64,000 bases of DNA from Bifidobacterium reuteri DSM 23975. GTDB taxonomy: Bacteria; Actinomycetota; Actinomycetes; Actinomycetales; Bifidobacteriaceae. The DNA is taken from the NCBI RefSeq assembly GCF_000741695.1, contig NZ_JGZK01000013.1, forward strand, positions 1 to 64,000, written 5' to 3'. A program made the translations under genes and the position numbers. This document shows positions 1-8,556 of the stretch, one piece after another (position 1 is the stretch's first letter; the number at the start of each line of letters is the position of its first letter). The notes under the pieces were generated by a model that saw nothing but the letters and a program-made list of their open reading frames with translations, searched no databases and was not told the origin of the DNA.

Positions 1-160
1 GACGCGGCGTCGAGCAGCGCGAGCGCGCGCCGCACATGGCGTGCGACGGGCGTGGCGGCGCGCGAAATGCACGCATGAACGTGCGAACGCGCACGCAAGT
101 ACGAATGTGAGCGCACGCCGGAACGCGAGCCCTCCATTTCGGCGATGCCCCATAGATAAT

Positions 161-227
161 TGTCCCGCTAGCGCAAATAACCGCATGGTTGCGCTAGCGG
201 GACACAGTTTTCTGTCCCGCTAGCGCG
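161..227. repeat. TGTCCCGCTAGCGC repeats, inverted then direct
   Basis: TGTCCCGCTAGCGCAA (161-176) is followed by its exact inverse (189-204), then by a third copy of TGTCCCGCTAGCGC starting at 213. The two inverted copies can form a 16 bp stem with a 12 base loop. Function unknown; no gene touches it. Confidence 0.8.
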
Positions 228-439
228 ATTCGGCGGTTTTTCCGGTTCCGGGACAGTCGATTTGGCCCACAACGTCGGTCAAACGATTGACATTATCTAC
301 CGGGACAATCGCGACAATCTGCAAAACCGCGGAATTCCGCCATTTTGGACATCGAGATCACCGACGACCGCGCGACGCCGCACAGTAGGCTTGTCCCGAT
401 ACGTGAAAAACAACGAAATCGTCATTCAGGGACACGAAT

Positions 440-489
440 AATTGCCACGGTATCGGCGTCAAACGATTGACTCTTTCACCGTGGCAATT
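440..489. repeat. 12 bp inverted repeat enclosing an operator-like motif
   Basis: AATTGCCACGGT (440-451) is perfectly inverted at 478-489. The loop contains GTCAAACGATTGAC (458-471), which also occurs at 278-291 and, with one change, in front of the amylosucrase gene at 49898-49911. This could be a regulator site or a small palindromic element; no gene start is adjacent. Confidence 0.7.
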
Positions 490-501
490 ATCATCCTCAC
501 T

Positions 502-566
502 CGGCTACCGCCTCAGCTCAGGCCGAGACTACGGACAACCCACCGGGTTGTCCGCTTCACGCCTCA
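502..566. repeat. 65 bp direct repeat, copy 1
   Basis: The block starting CGGCTACCGCCTCAGC and ending CACGCCTCA recurs at 615-679. It contains the small hairpin CAACCCACCGGGTTG. The two copies are 48 bases apart. Confidence 0.9.
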
Positions 567-614
567 ATCCGCAAGAATGGACTCCGCAACGCGGAGACCC
601 AACACACCCTCGCC

Positions 615-679
615 CGGCTACCGCCTCAGCTCAGGCCGAGACTACGGACAACCCACCGGGTTGTCCGCTTCACGCCTCA
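615..679. repeat. 65 bp direct repeat, copy 2, ends on the DUF3039 stop codon
   Basis: Second copy of the block at 502-566. Its last three bases (677-679, TCA) are the complement of the TGA stop of the DUF3039 gene. The duplication therefore begins exactly at the gene end and probably arose from the DNA just downstream of that gene, perhaps its transcription terminator. Confidence 0.9.
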
Positions 680-970
680 GCCCATCATCTCGTCATAGAT
701 GCGCTTGCAATCGGGGCAGACCGGATACTTGGACGGGTCATGCTTGGGCACCCAGACCTTGCCGCACAGCGCCACGACCGGACGTCCGGTGGCGCGGGAT
801 TCCGCGATGCGGTCGCGGGAGACGTAATGCGCGAATCGATCGGCGTCGCCGCCATCGTCACGCACCGGTGATTCCTCGACCTGCGGGCGCTCCAATACCG
901 AAGTTCCGGCGCTTTGATCGGGATTGCGCAATGGTTCGGCGTCATCAACGAACATACCGGCAAAAGCCAT
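677..970 (-). CDS. DUF3039 family protein
   Basis: 97 residue protein of the actinobacterial DUF3039 family, of unknown function. The C-terminal half carries the family pattern: ALCGKVWVP, then a [14 protein letters not shown] segment whose C-x-x-C pair, with the earlier CGK cysteine, suggests a small metal-binding or redox site (inference). The ATG at 970 is chosen because AAGGAAG lies six bases upstream on this strand; longer readings through the divergent coaD region lack support. It is transcribed away from coaD and may share the 971-1103 promoter region with it. Confidence 0.75.
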   Translation of the reverse strand: MAFAGMFVDDAEPLRNPDQSAGTSVLERPQVEESPVRDDGGDADRFAHYVSRDRIAESRATGRPVVALCGKVWVPKHDPSKYPVCPDCKRIYDEMMG

Positions 971-1103
971 GATGCACTTCCTTACTGTTGTACGATGCAA
1001 GATTCGACCGGCTTCCATCATAGATTCCCTTTGTTCCCTGCGGAAACCCGTAGCGCGTAATCGCGAGGTGTCCGCATACGTCAGACGATGTAGTCTAGAA
1101 GTC

Positions 1104-1652
1104 ATGACTATCGCAGTATGCCCCGGCTCGTTCGACCCCGTAACCGCCGGCCACTTGGATGTAATCGAGCGCTCGGCGCGGTTCTTCGACGAGGTGCACG
1201 TGGTGGTGGCCGTCAACGCCGCGAAAACACCGATGTTTTCCGAAGCCATCAGAGTCGACGTGATCCGGCGCGCCTTGGCTGAGGCCGGCTGCACGAACGT
1301 GGTCGTATCCTCCACGGAAGGATTGATCACCGACTATTGCAAGAAGGTCGGCGCGACCGTCATCGTCAAGGGACTGCGCCAGAACGGCGACTACGAGGCC
1401 GAGCTCGGCATGGCCTTGGTCAACCGCAAGCTCGCCGGAGTGGAGACGTTGTTCCTGCCGGCCGACCCGATTCTTGAACATATATCCAGCTCCATTGTCA
1501 AGGACGTGGCTCGCCATGGTGGAGATGTGACCGGCATGGTGCCCGATTGCGTCGTTCCCCTGCTCGCCGACGCCTTGACGCAGGAAAGCCGGAAGACACT
1601 GACGAAGGAAAGCCAGAAAGCACTGACGAAGGAAAGCCAGAAGAAGGACTGA
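1104..1652 (+). CDS. coaD: Phosphopantetheine adenylyltransferase
   Basis: Transfers AMP from ATP to 4'-phosphopantetheine to give dephospho-CoA, the fourth step of coenzyme A synthesis, in the cytoplasm. The 182 residue protein starts [17 protein letters not shown], carrying the nucleotidyltransferase T/HxGH-type motif (TAGH), and later has the [16 protein letters not shown] segment and the [14 protein letters not shown] motif typical of CoaD. The family is usually about 160 residues. The extra C-terminus is made of a 24 base tandem repeat (1577-1643) reading as [12 protein letters not shown] units. The start is fixed by homology to the conserved N-terminus. It overlaps the start of the next gene by one base, which indicates translational coupling. 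Confidence 0.95.
   Translation: MTIAVCPGSFDPVTAGHLDVIERSARFFDEVHVVVAVNAAKTPMFSEAIRVDVIRRALAEAGCTNVVVSSTEGLITDYCKKVGATVIVKGLRQNGDYEAELGMALVNRKLAGVETLFLPADPILEHISSSIVKDVARHGGDVTGMVPDCVVPLLADALTQESRKTLTKESQKALTKESQKKD
1577..1643 (+). repeat. 24 base tandem repeat at the end of coaD
   Basis: Nearly three units of GACGAAGGAAAGCCAGAAAG plus CACT; the first unit has a few differences. The unit is a multiple of three, so copy number changes would lengthen or shorten the lysine-rich CoaD tail without breaking the frame. Confidence 0.85.
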
Positions 1653-2665
1653 TGATGAGCGACGACCACCCTACGGGATACATCGATCTGACCAAGCCGG
1701 AGCCGAATCAGGGCTTTGGCGCCGGTGCCGCAGCCGGCAATACGAGCGCGGCCAGCGAACCGCCCGCCGTGCCGGTCAACGCGCTGGGACACGCAGCTGC
1801 AGCGACCGATGCAACAGGTACAGCCGCTGCGGCATCCGGCAATAACACTGCGGACAATGGCGCTCCCCACGCCCCCGATTTCGTGCTGGCATCCACCGAG
1901 GAAGCCTCGACGGTCATGCCTTCGGCAGATTCGCGCGCGCCGCACACCGACCATCCCGAAACGGCAACCCCGGCGGCCCCGGCGTCGCAGCCGAACTCCT
2001 CGAACGCCGCGAGCACTGCGAACGCCAACGGAGGCAGGCCTCGAGGATTCAACATGGACGCGCTTCCCGATCTGCGCGAGAACGCGGAATCCGATCCGGC
2101 GACCGAGAAAAGCCGCGCGGAATTCACCACCGTGTATGACGTGATCGATGAATTGGACGCCATGCTCGCCGAAGCCAAGACCAGCATCTTCACCCCCGGC
2201 ATGGTGCGCGTGGACCGCGATGAATTCACCGCGCAGCTCGATGAGTTGAAGAAACTGCTGCCGGTGCAGCTGGAGCGCGCGTCCGCTTTGATGCGCGAGG
2301 CCGAGCGTCGTCTGGAATCCGCGCAATCTCAGGCCAACGCGGTGGTGGCATCGGCGCAAAGCCGGGCCGCCGACATGATCAAAGACGCCAACGAGCAGGC
2401 GCAGTTCCTCGCCGGTCAGGAGAACGTGACGGAGCTGGCGCGACAGAAGGCCCGCATGATTCTCGAGCAGGCGCAGAACAAGTCCGACCATCTCACCCAA
2501 GGCGCGGACCAGTACTGCATCACGGTGATGGAAGGCCTGTCCCAGCAGCTCACCAAGCTCAACCACGACGTTCAGGCGGGGCTGAACGTGCTGCACGAAC
2601 GGCAGCAGGCCGCGGCCGAGGACATGCCGAACATCACGCTGAACGATTATCCTGAGGCACAGTAA
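1652..2665 (+). CDS. SepIVA/DivIVA-like coiled-coil protein
   Basis: 337 residue protein with no enzyme signature. Residues 1-120 are low-complexity Ala/Pro/Ser/Thr. A conserved segment follows (TVYDVIDELDAMLAEAKTSI), then a long coiled coil (ELKKLLPVQLERASALMREAERRLESAQ...) rich in Ala, Glu and Gln. Composition and position, after coaD and before DUF177, rpmF and rnc, match mycobacterial SepIVA (the Rv2927c - Rv2926c - rnc neighbourhood), a DivIVA-family protein of septation and envelope synthesis. A scaffold role in cell division is therefore inferred. The ATG at 1652 overlaps the coaD stop (TGATGATG); the second ATG at 1655 is equally possible. Confidence 0.75.
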   Translation: MMSDDHPTGYIDLTKPEPNQGFGAGAAAGNTSAASEPPAVPVNALGHAAAATDATGTAAAASGNNTADNGAPHAPDFVLASTEEASTVMPSADSRAPHTDHPETATPAAPASQPNSSNAASTANANGGRPRGFNMDALPDLRENAESDPATEKSRAEFTTVYDVIDELDAMLAEAKTSIFTPGMVRVDRDEFTAQLDELKKLLPVQLERASALMREAERRLESAQSQANAVVASAQSRAADMIKDANEQAQFLAGQENVTELARQKARMILEQAQNKSDHLTQGADQYCITVMEGLSQQLTKLNHDVQAGLNVLHERQQAAAEDMPNITLNDYPEAQ

Positions 2666-2755
2666 CCCGCGCTCGGGCCGCGCGCGACCAAGGCGCGGCG
2701 CATGGCGAGCGCACAGCATCAATAGCATCAAAAAACAAGGCAGAAAGACCAGATT

Positions 2756-3361
2756 ATGGCACGAGTAGAGCATTCCCCCTGGGCGATTCCGGTGGCGCAG
2801 ATCGCATCACGCGCGGGTCAGTCCAAAACAATCGACGCCGATTTCCCGGCCCCGAGCGGCATCGGCGACGACATCGTCGGCATCAAGGAAGGCACGCCGG
2901 TGCACGTGCGCGGACAGTTCGATTCAATCGTGGACGGACTAATCTTCACGGGTCGCCTCGTGGCGCCGTTCGTCAGCGAATGCACGCGGTGCCTGAAGCC
3001 TATCGACAAGGATTGGCCGGTCGACGTCACCGTGTTCTTCCCGTACGAGTCCGCGGCGCATGACACCGTGCGCGGCGGCAAGGGCGAGGAAGTGGAGATC
3101 ATCGCGGGCGAGGACGAGTCCGAAGACACCTATCCGCTGCTGGAGAACGGCGCATTCGCGGACATCGAGGCGCTGATCCGCGACACGCTGGTGGAATCGC
3201 TGCCGCTGCAGCCGCTGTGCAAGCCGGATTGCAAAGGCCTGTGCTCCCAGTGCGGCGCGGACCTGAACGAGGAGCCGGACCATCATCACGACGTCGCAGA
3301 CATCCGCTTCGCCGGTCTGGAGGCGCTCAAAGCGCAGCTTGAAGCCGAACAAGGCAAGTGA
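2756..3361 (+). CDS. DUF177 (YceD) family protein
   Basis: 201 residue DUF177/YceD protein. The family is almost always encoded just before rpmF and has been linked to 23S rRNA/50S maturation in plants and bacteria. The central SECTRCLKP motif and the C-terminal cysteines (CKPDCKGLCSQCGADLN) give two CxxC-type pairs, as expected. Start ATG 2756 is preceded by AGAAAG. It stands 90 bases after the coiled-coil gene and 123 bases before rpmF, so it is probably cotranscribed with one or both. Confidence 0.88.
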   Translation: MARVEHSPWAIPVAQIASRAGQSKTIDADFPAPSGIGDDIVGIKEGTPVHVRGQFDSIVDGLIFTGRLVAPFVSECTRCLKPIDKDWPVDVTVFFPYESAAHDTVRGGKGEEVEIIAGEDESEDTYPLLENGAFADIEALIRDTLVESLPLQPLCKPDCKGLCSQCGADLNEEPDHHHDVADIRFAGLEALKAQLEAEQGK

Positions 3362-3484
3362 CAGGAGCGTCCGAGAGGGCATGTCGGAGCCCGCAGAAGT
3401 TGCGTGTCTCGCGTTTGTACGAGCCATGCGTTAAGATAACGGACGCTTAAGCTCAATTGTTCGAACGAAATAGAGGATACTCAA

Positions 3485-3679
3485 ATGGCACTGCCTAAGT
3501 ACAAGACCTCTCGCGCCAACACGCATTCGCGTCGCGCGAACTGGAAGGCTACCGCTGCCCAGACCGTGAGCTGCCCGAACTGTGGCGCTCCGGCCCTGCC
3601 GCACATGGCCTGCCCGAGCTGCGGTAACTACCGCGGCCGCACCTACCGCGCCGCCATCCGTTCCGCCCACACCAAGTGA
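3485..3679 (+). CDS. rpmF: 50S ribosomal protein L32
   Basis: 64 residue L32, a structural protein of the large ribosomal subunit. It starts [17 protein letters not shown] and contains the zinc-binding C-P-N-C ... C-P-S-C ribbon ([24 protein letters not shown]), so this is the zinc-dependent (C+) form. Start ATG 3485 has GAGGA upstream. A hairpin terminator follows at 3701-3734. Confidence 0.96.
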   Translation: MALPKYKTSRANTHSRRANWKATAAQTVSCPNCGAPALPHMACPSCGNYRGRTYRAAIRSAHTK

Positions 3680-3700
3680 GCGTAACGACAACGGCATGAT

Positions 3701-3734
3701 GAAGGCCCTGCCATCGACGGGTGGCGGGGCCTTC
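3701..3734 (+). terminator. Hairpin after rpmF
   Basis: GAAGGCCCTGCC (3701-3712) pairs with GGCGGGGCCTTC (3723-3734) over a 10 base loop, with one G-U pair. There is no strong T run, so it is a likely but not classic terminator. It separates rpmF from rnc. Confidence 0.65.
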
Positions 3735-3941
3735 GCATATCGGGCGTTGCCCGGAGAGACGTTACCCTAAGAGACGCTTCCCTAAGAGCACGCCCGAAGA
3801 ACACATCAACACGAGCACACACCAACGCACAGGCAAGTCGTGGCCTTTCGGCGACGCCGTCACCCGGCAATCCTCGGCAGCCCACGACCGACCTGCATCA
3901 GCCATCCATCATCACCGCATTGCGAAGGATCATCAATCATC

Positions 3942-4751
3942 ATGACTGAATCATCAGCCGGACAATACGACGAGCAGCGCACCGACCGCACAGTGCGCGT
4001 CAGCCGAACCAACACAGACGCCACACCGGCGAGCGAGCTGCTCCAGGCGCTCGGCACCACCATCAGCCCCGATCTGCTGGTGCAAGCGCTCACCCACCGC
4101 TCCTTCTCCCACGAGCATCCGGGCGCGCTCAACTACGAACGCCTCGAGTTCCTCGGCGACGCGGTGCTTGAGCTCATCTCCACCGAAACCCTGTTCACCC
4201 TCCATCCGGACATGACCGAGGGGCAGCTCGCCAAGATGCGAGCCAAGGCCGTTTCGGAAGAGGCGCTGAGCGCCATCGCCCGCACCAAGCTCAAGGTGAG
4301 CCCGTACATCCTGCTCGGACACGGCGAGGCGGAGCAGGGCGGAGCGGAGAAGAGCTCCATCCTGTGCGACATCGTGGAATCGCTGATCGGCGCCACTTTC
4401 CTGGAGCACGGCATCGACGAAGCGCGCAAGGTGGTGCATCACCTAATTGACGACACGCTCGCCGAAGTGGCCACCGAAGGGCCGGCGCTCGATTGGAAGA
4501 CGTCGCTCACCGTCAAGGCGCACGACATGGGCAAGGACGAGCCGGTCTACCACATGGAGGTCACCGGCCCGGAATATGCGCAGGTCTTCACCGCGCGCGT
4601 GAGCCTGGGCGACAGCGACCGGATCATCGGCATCGGCAAGGGCAGCAGCAAACGCAAGGCGCAGCTGGCCGCCGCCGAAGCCGGATGGAAGGCGCTGGAA
4701 GCCGCATTGCAGGCCAAGAATGCCAAGAAGCCCAAGAAGCGGACGAAATAG
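3942..4751 (+). CDS. rnc: Ribonuclease III
   Basis: Double-strand-specific endoribonuclease that processes rRNA precursors and structured mRNAs. The 269 residue protein has the RNase III signature NYERLEFLGDAVLELIS, the second acidic cluster EKSSILCDIVESLIGATFLEHG, and a C-terminal dsRNA-binding domain (DWKTSLTVKAHDMGKDEP ... GSSKRKAQLAAAEAGWKALE), then a short lysine-rich tail. About 35 residues before the catalytic domain are not conserved. ATG 3942 is chosen with GAAGGAT upstream at somewhat long spacing; an in-frame upstream start at 3840 would run into the intergenic region and is unlikely. Confidence 0.94.
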   Translation: MTESSAGQYDEQRTDRTVRVSRTNTDATPASELLQALGTTISPDLLVQALTHRSFSHEHPGALNYERLEFLGDAVLELISTETLFTLHPDMTEGQLAKMRAKAVSEEALSAIARTKLKVSPYILLGHGEAEQGGAEKSSILCDIVESLIGATFLEHGIDEARKVVHHLIDDTLAEVATEGPALDWKTSLTVKAHDMGKDEPVYHMEVTGPEYAQVFTARVSLGDSDRIIGIGKGSSKRKAQLAAAEAGWKALEAALQAKNAKKPKKRTK

Positions 4752-4924
4752 CAAACCGACTAGGTGCGCTGTCTGCTTTGTGAATAGACTGATACCACAA
4801 CATGAGCAGCGAGCCGCATGCCGAGCCACAAGCCCAGAGCAGCGGACGGAATGGTATGCGCGCCGCCCCGGCAACACTAGCAGCCGGATGGCGCAGCGCG
4901 ATACATGATGAGGTGAGAGGAATC

Positions 4925-6892
4925 ATGGCTTTACCCACGCCTTTGCAGGCCTTCAGCGGTGTGCCCAAAACCACTGCGGCCGTAGACAAGCAGACCATCG
5001 TAGACGGCGAGAAGATGACCGGCGCCCAAGCGCTGGTGCGCTCGCTGGAGGACCTGGGCGTCACCGACGTCTTCGGCATCCCCGGCGGCGCTATCCTGCC
5101 GGTCTACCATCAGATCAACGATGACACGAAGTTCCGCTTCGTGCTGATGCGCCACGAGCAGGCCGCCGGCCATGCCGCCGAAGGCTATGCGCTGGCCACC
5201 GGCAAGGTGGGCGTGTGCATCGTGACGTCCGGCCCGGGTGCCACGAACGTGGTCACCGCCATCGCGGACGCAAACATGGATTCGGTGCCGATGGTGGTCA
5301 TCACCGGTCAGGTGGGCGTACAGGCCATCGGTACGGACGCCTTCCAGGAGGCGGATATCGTGGGCATCACCTACCCGGTGTCCAAGCACTCCTTCCTGGT
5401 GACCCGCGCTCAGGATATCCCGCGCGTGCTCACCGAGGCGTATCACATCGCCAGCACCGGCCGCCCCGGCCCCGTGGTCGTGGACTTGACCAAGACCGCG
5501 CAGACCGGTGAGATGTACTACTCCTGGCCGCAGCGCATGATTCTGCCCGGATACAATCCCACAACCAAGGCGCACGGCCGCGTGCTGTCCGACGCCGCGA
5601 AACTGTTCTCCAAGTCCTACCGCCCGGTGCTCTATGTGGGCGGTGGCGCCGCCCGCTCCAACGCCGGCGCCCAGGTCAAGCGGCTGGCCGATCTGACCGG
5701 CGCCCCTGTGGTGACCACTCTGCCCGCACGCGGCATCATTCCGGACAGCGACCCGAAGAACCTGGGCATGCTGGGCATGCACGGCACGATCGCCGCCACC
5801 GGCGCCGTTCAGCGCGCCGATCTGCTGGTGGCCATCGGCGCCCGCTTCGACGACCGTGTGACCGGCAAGCTGGACGCTTTCGCGCCCACCGCCCGTGTGA
5901 TCCATATCGACATCGACCCGGCCGAGATCGGCAAGAACCGTCAGCCAGACGTGCCGATCGTGGGCGACGTGGCCACGGTGTTGGACGATCTGATTCCGGA
6001 GATCGAGCGTACGCAGGCCATTGTCGGCAAGCCGAATCTGGCTCCGTGGTGGCAGGCGATCGACGGCTGGCGCAACGCGTACCCGATGACGTGGGATGAA
6101 CCGACCGACGGTTCGCTGGCCCCGCAATGGGTGATCAAGAAGCTGTCCGATCTGGCCGACCCGTCCACAATCTGGGTCACCGGTGTGGGACAGCATCAGA
6201 TGTGGGCATCCCAGTTCATCGATTTCAAGAATCCGCACTCCTGGCTGTCTTCCGGCGGCCTCGGCACGATGGGCTATGGCCTGCCGGCCGCAATCGGTGC
6301 TTCCGTGGGTTCCGCGCGCGAATTCGACGGAAAGAAGCCGGTGTGGCTGATTGATGGCGATGGCTCCTTCCAGATGACTTCGGAGGAACTGGCCGCCGCG
6401 TTCCTTGACCATGCCCCGGTCAAGATCGCCATCCTCAACAATTCCGTGTACGGCATGGTGCGTCAGTGGCAGACGCTGTTCTACCAGCACCACTATTCGC
6501 AGACCAACCTCAAGGACGGCGAGGCGCACGGCGTGGACGGCGAGACCGCGCTGGCTGACGGCAATGCGCCGCTCGAGGTGCCGGACTTCATCAAGCTGGC
6601 CGAGGCATACGGTTGCGTCGGCATCCGCGCGTTCACTGAAGAAGAGGCCATCGAGGCGATCAAGAAGGCCAACGAGATTAACGACCGTCCGGTGCTTGTC
6701 GACTTCCGCGTCTGGAAGGATGCGATGGTCTGGCCGATGGTCGCCGCTGGCGCATCGAATGATGAAGTGACGTATAAGCCCGGCATCAAGCCGCTGATCG
6801 GCGGCACGCCGGCCCCGGGAACAGGAGCGGTGGATTCCGCTGATTCTGCTGGGTCCGCTGATTCCATTGATTCCGCGGTGAACGAGCACTGA
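4925..6892 (+). CDS. ilvB: Acetolactate synthase large subunit
   Basis: Thiamine-diphosphate enzyme that condenses two pyruvates to acetolactate (or pyruvate with 2-oxobutyrate), the first step of valine, leucine and isoleucine synthesis. The 655 residue protein has the N-terminal TPP-binding domain with the catalytic glutamate in [16 protein letters not shown], the central FAD/regulatory domain, and the C-terminal motif [15 protein letters not shown] ... [14 protein letters not shown]. The last 25 residues are a degenerate Asp-Ser-Ala repeat not typical of the family. ATG 4925 follows AGAGG; an in-frame ATG at 4802 gives an unconserved extension. ilvN follows after 16 bases, as in many actinobacterial operons. 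Confidence 0.95.
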   Translation: MALPTPLQAFSGVPKTTAAVDKQTIVDGEKMTGAQALVRSLEDLGVTDVFGIPGGAILPVYHQINDDTKFRFVLMRHEQAAGHAAEGYALATGKVGVCIVTSGPGATNVVTAIADANMDSVPMVVITGQVGVQAIGTDAFQEADIVGITYPVSKHSFLVTRAQDIPRVLTEAYHIASTGRPGPVVVDLTKTAQTGEMYYSWPQRMILPGYNPTTKAHGRVLSDAAKLFSKSYRPVLYVGGGAARSNAGAQVKRLADLTGAPVVTTLPARGIIPDSDPKNLGMLGMHGTIAATGAVQRADLLVAIGARFDDRVTGKLDAFAPTARVIHIDIDPAEIGKNRQPDVPIVGDVATVLDDLIPEIERTQAIVGKPNLAPWWQAIDGWRNAYPMTWDEPTDGSLAPQWVIKKLSDLADPSTIWVTGVGQHQMWASQFIDFKNPHSWLSSGGLGTMGYGLPAAIGASVGSAREFDGKKPVWLIDGDGSFQMTSEELAAAFLDHAPVKIAILNNSVYGMVRQWQTLFYQHHYSQTNLKDGEAHGVDGETALADGNAPLEVPDFIKLAEAYGCVGIRAFTEEEAIEAIKKANEINDRPVLVDFRVWKDAMVWPMVAAGASNDEVTYKPGIKPLIGGTPAPGTGAVDSADSAGSADSIDSAVNEH

Positions 6893-6908
6893 GGGGAGAA
6901 GATTGACG

Positions 6909-7463
6909 ATGGCTATGTATCCTGCATCGCAGCCCGGTTCCGAGCGTCATACGCTGTCCGTGCTGGTGGAGAACCGTCCTGGCGTGCTGGCCCGTATCGC
7001 AGGCCTGTTCGCGCGCCGTGCGTTCAACATCAACTCGCTGTCCGTCTCCCCCACCGAGCGTCCCGACATTTCCCGCGTCACCGTGACTGCCGACGTGGAG
7101 GCGGTGCCGCTGGAGCAGATCATCAAGCAGCTCAACAAGCTGCTGCATGTGCTCAAGATCGTGGAGCTTGACCCGAATTCCACCGTGGAACGCGAGTTGG
7201 TGCTCATCAAGGTGGCCGCCGACGAGTCCAACCGTTCCGACGTGCTGGAGATCGTGCGTCTGTTCCGCGTGCGCGTGGTGGATGTGAACCCTGAGTCGCT
7301 GACCATCGAAGCCACCGGTGCCGAGGGCAAGATCGACGCGCTGCTCGGCCTGCTGGAGCATTACGGCGTCATCGAGCTGGTGCGCTCCGGCGCGGTGGCC
7401 GTGACCCGCGGCCCGCGTGCGCTGGCCGAGAAGGTTGTCGGCTCCGAAGTCACCGGACGCTGA
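6909..7463 (+). CDS. ilvN: Acetolactate synthase small (regulatory) subunit
   Basis: Regulatory partner of the large subunit encoded just upstream; it raises activity and confers branched-chain amino acid feedback. The 184 residue protein starts with an ACT domain (HTLSVLVENRPGVLARIAGLFARRAFNINSLSV) followed by the IlvH C-terminal domain. ATG 6909 is preferred because GAGGGGAGAAG (6892-6902) is at normal spacing. A TTG two codons upstream (6903) would be too close. A perfect hairpin terminator ends the operon at 7475-7521. Confidence 0.94.
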   Translation: MAMYPASQPGSERHTLSVLVENRPGVLARIAGLFARRAFNINSLSVSPTERPDISRVTVTADVEAVPLEQIIKQLNKLLHVLKIVELDPNSTVERELVLIKVAADESNRSDVLEIVRLFRVRVVDVNPESLTIEATGAEGKIDALLGLLEHYGVIELVRSGAVAVTRGPRALAEKVVGSEVTGR

Positions 7464-7474
7464 TTGCCTCACAT

Positions 7475-7521
7475 AACAACGAAGGGGGAATGCACTTATA
7501 GTGCATTCCCCCTTCGTTGTT
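7475..7521. terminator. Strong terminator after ilvN
   Basis: Two perfectly complementary 21 base arms (7475-7495 and 7501-7521) with the loop TTATA. The stem contains AAGGGGGAATGCAC and ends in TTGTTCTT. It closes the ilvBN operon and insulates the toxin-antitoxin promoter that follows. Confidence 0.93.
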
Positions 7522-7556
7522 CTTGGCGACATCATTCCGCCGACACAACCTCAATC

Positions 7557-7603
7557 GTTGCTTTCATAATGACAGCACGTCATGCTAGCATTATGAAAGC
7601 AAC
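7557..7603. promoter_or_regulatory. Toxin-antitoxin operator palindrome
   Basis: GTTGCTTTCATAAT (7557-7570) is perfectly inverted at 7590-7603, and the 19 base spacer contains a further AGCA...TGCT inversion. It ends seven bases before the antitoxin Shine-Dalgarno region. This is the expected arrangement for autorepression by a ribbon-helix-helix antitoxin bound as a toxin complex (inference from the family). Confidence 0.8.
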
Positions 7604-7616
7604 GAGGAGGTGCGAC

Positions 7617-7901
7617 ATGGCAACACTGACTATCCGAAAGATACCCGACGAACAAATTCAACAGCTCAAGGAAGTGGCTGAAAAGAACAACCGCTCCATG
7701 GAATCTCAGGTACGGTCCATTCTCGAAGAATGGTTGGCCGGCACGGTGTCGCGTGAAATCACGCGAAAGACCAATTTCTATGATGAAATCCGCGAATTCA
7801 TGAAAAGCATGGATTTTGAAGGACTCGACGAAGGTGAGCTCCTGCTACCCAAGCGAGATCCCGCTGATTCCCGACCACCAGTATCTTTTGAAGAGGAATA
7901 A
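7617..7901 (+). CDS. FitA-like ribbon-helix-helix antitoxin
   Basis: 94 residue antitoxin of the FitA/VapB type. The N-terminal ribbon-helix-helix (MATLTIRKIPDEQIQQLKEVAEKNNRSMESQVRSILEEWL) should bind the palindrome just upstream. The acidic C-terminus (DFEGLDEGELLLPKRDP) should wrap the toxin. Start ATG 7617 has a strong GAGGAGG eight bases upstream. The toxin gene follows after three bases. It should neutralise the PIN-domain ribonuclease and repress the operon as a complex. Confidence 0.88.
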   Translation: MATLTIRKIPDEQIQQLKEVAEKNNRSMESQVRSILEEWLAGTVSREITRKTNFYDEIREFMKSMDFEGLDEGELLLPKRDPADSRPPVSFEEE

Positions 7902-7904
7902 TCC

Positions 7905-8324
7905 GTGATCATTCTGGACACCAACGTCATCAGTGAAATTGTCAAGAAGCAACCAGACGAGCACGTTGCCAATTGGCTGAGGAACCAAGATGCCAGCAAC
8001 TTGGCGACCACCACTATCACCGTTGCCGAGTTGCTGGCCGGAATACGCCGTATGCCTGAAGGTAAACGACAGAAATACACAGATGCAACCGTCAAGCTGG
8101 CGCTTATGACATTAGAGGACAGGACGTTTGCATTTGATACCGAGGCAGCCTCAGATTATGCCCGTATCCTTGTCGAACGCGAGCACAGGGGCAAACCTAC
8201 TAGTATTCAAGACGCCATGATCGCGGCGACTGCCTGTTCCTGGGGAGCCGCCGTGGCTACGCGCAACATCAAGGACTTCGAAGGCACCGGCGTGGAATTG
8301 ATCAATCCATGGGAGTGCGCATAG
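7905..8324 (+). CDS. FitB/VapC-like PIN-domain toxin
   Basis: 139 residue PIN-domain ribonuclease, the toxin of the type II pair with the gene before it. The acidic active-site residues are in place: ILDTNVISE at the N-terminus, TVAELLAGI in the middle, and QDAMIAATA with NIKDFEG near the end. This arrangement matches FitB, a close relative of VapC; VapC toxins usually cut tRNA or rRNA, but the target here cannot be read from sequence. It starts with GTG (7905) after GAGGAATAA, so lower translation than the antitoxin is plausible. Confidence 0.88.
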   Translation: MIILDTNVISEIVKKQPDEHVANWLRNQDASNLATTTITVAELLAGIRRMPEGKRQKYTDATVKLALMTLEDRTFAFDTEAASDYARILVEREHRGKPTSIQDAMIAATACSWGAAVATRNIKDFEGTGVELINPWECA

Positions 8325-8419
8325 TCAGCGTGCATGAGGCCATCCACCACGCGGTGGCCCCGGCAGCAAACGTACCGAGGCCTAGTATCCCGCGTCATTA
8401 ATTCGTTGAAGAAATTGGA

Positions 8420-8465
8420 GGCTCCCCTTGTCAGGGGAGCTGGCCTGCGAAGCGGGACTGAGGGG
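8420..8465. repeat. Palindromic repeat R1 (bifidobacterial REP-like family)
   Basis: Contains GGCTCCCCTTGTCAGGGGAGC followed by a second, GC-rich arm ending GACTGAGGGG. It is the same family as 32394-32439, 50831-50878, 53317-53366, 54307-54356, 55362-55514 and 62869-62914. Imperfect outer inversions (TTCGTTGA at 8403 and TCAACGAA near 8477) suggest a slightly larger element. It sits between the toxin gene and the end of the convergent ABC-F gene. Confidence 0.8.
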
Positions 8466-8526
8466 TAGTGAATTAATCAACGAACTTACGGCGAGGCCCA
8501 GTGAGCGTTGCAGTTGCTTCCGCTAC

Positions 8527-8556
8527 TCCAACTGCCACTACTCCAACTGCCACTAC
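8527..8556. repeat. 15 base tandem repeat next to the ABC-F stop
   Basis: TCCAACTGCCACTAC occurs twice in tandem and runs into the stop codon of the convergent ABC-F gene, with a partial third unit. Probably slipped-strand duplication. Confidence 0.65.

Larger units (their letters stand above)
1..676. other. Repeat-rich region without a convincing gene
   Basis: No reading frame here has a ribosome binding site and recognisable protein. The first 78 bases read openly on the + strand in frame 1 and stop at 76-78, so they could be the last codons of a gene lying to the left, but nothing in them is recognisable. The rest is filled with inverted and direct repeats, listed separately, and two copies of the LacI-operator-like palindrome GTCAAACGATTGAC at 278-291 and 458-471. 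A GCGGAATTCCGC palindrome lies at 329-340. Confidence 0.5.

Noticed and set aside
161..489. Inverted repeats that might be a replication origin
   Set aside because: No DnaA-box clusters and no dnaA, parAB or gyrase genes nearby.
4752..4924. Possible leader peptide/attenuator before ilvB
   Set aside because: No short ORF rich in Leu, Val or Ile and no terminator/antiterminator pair could be made out.
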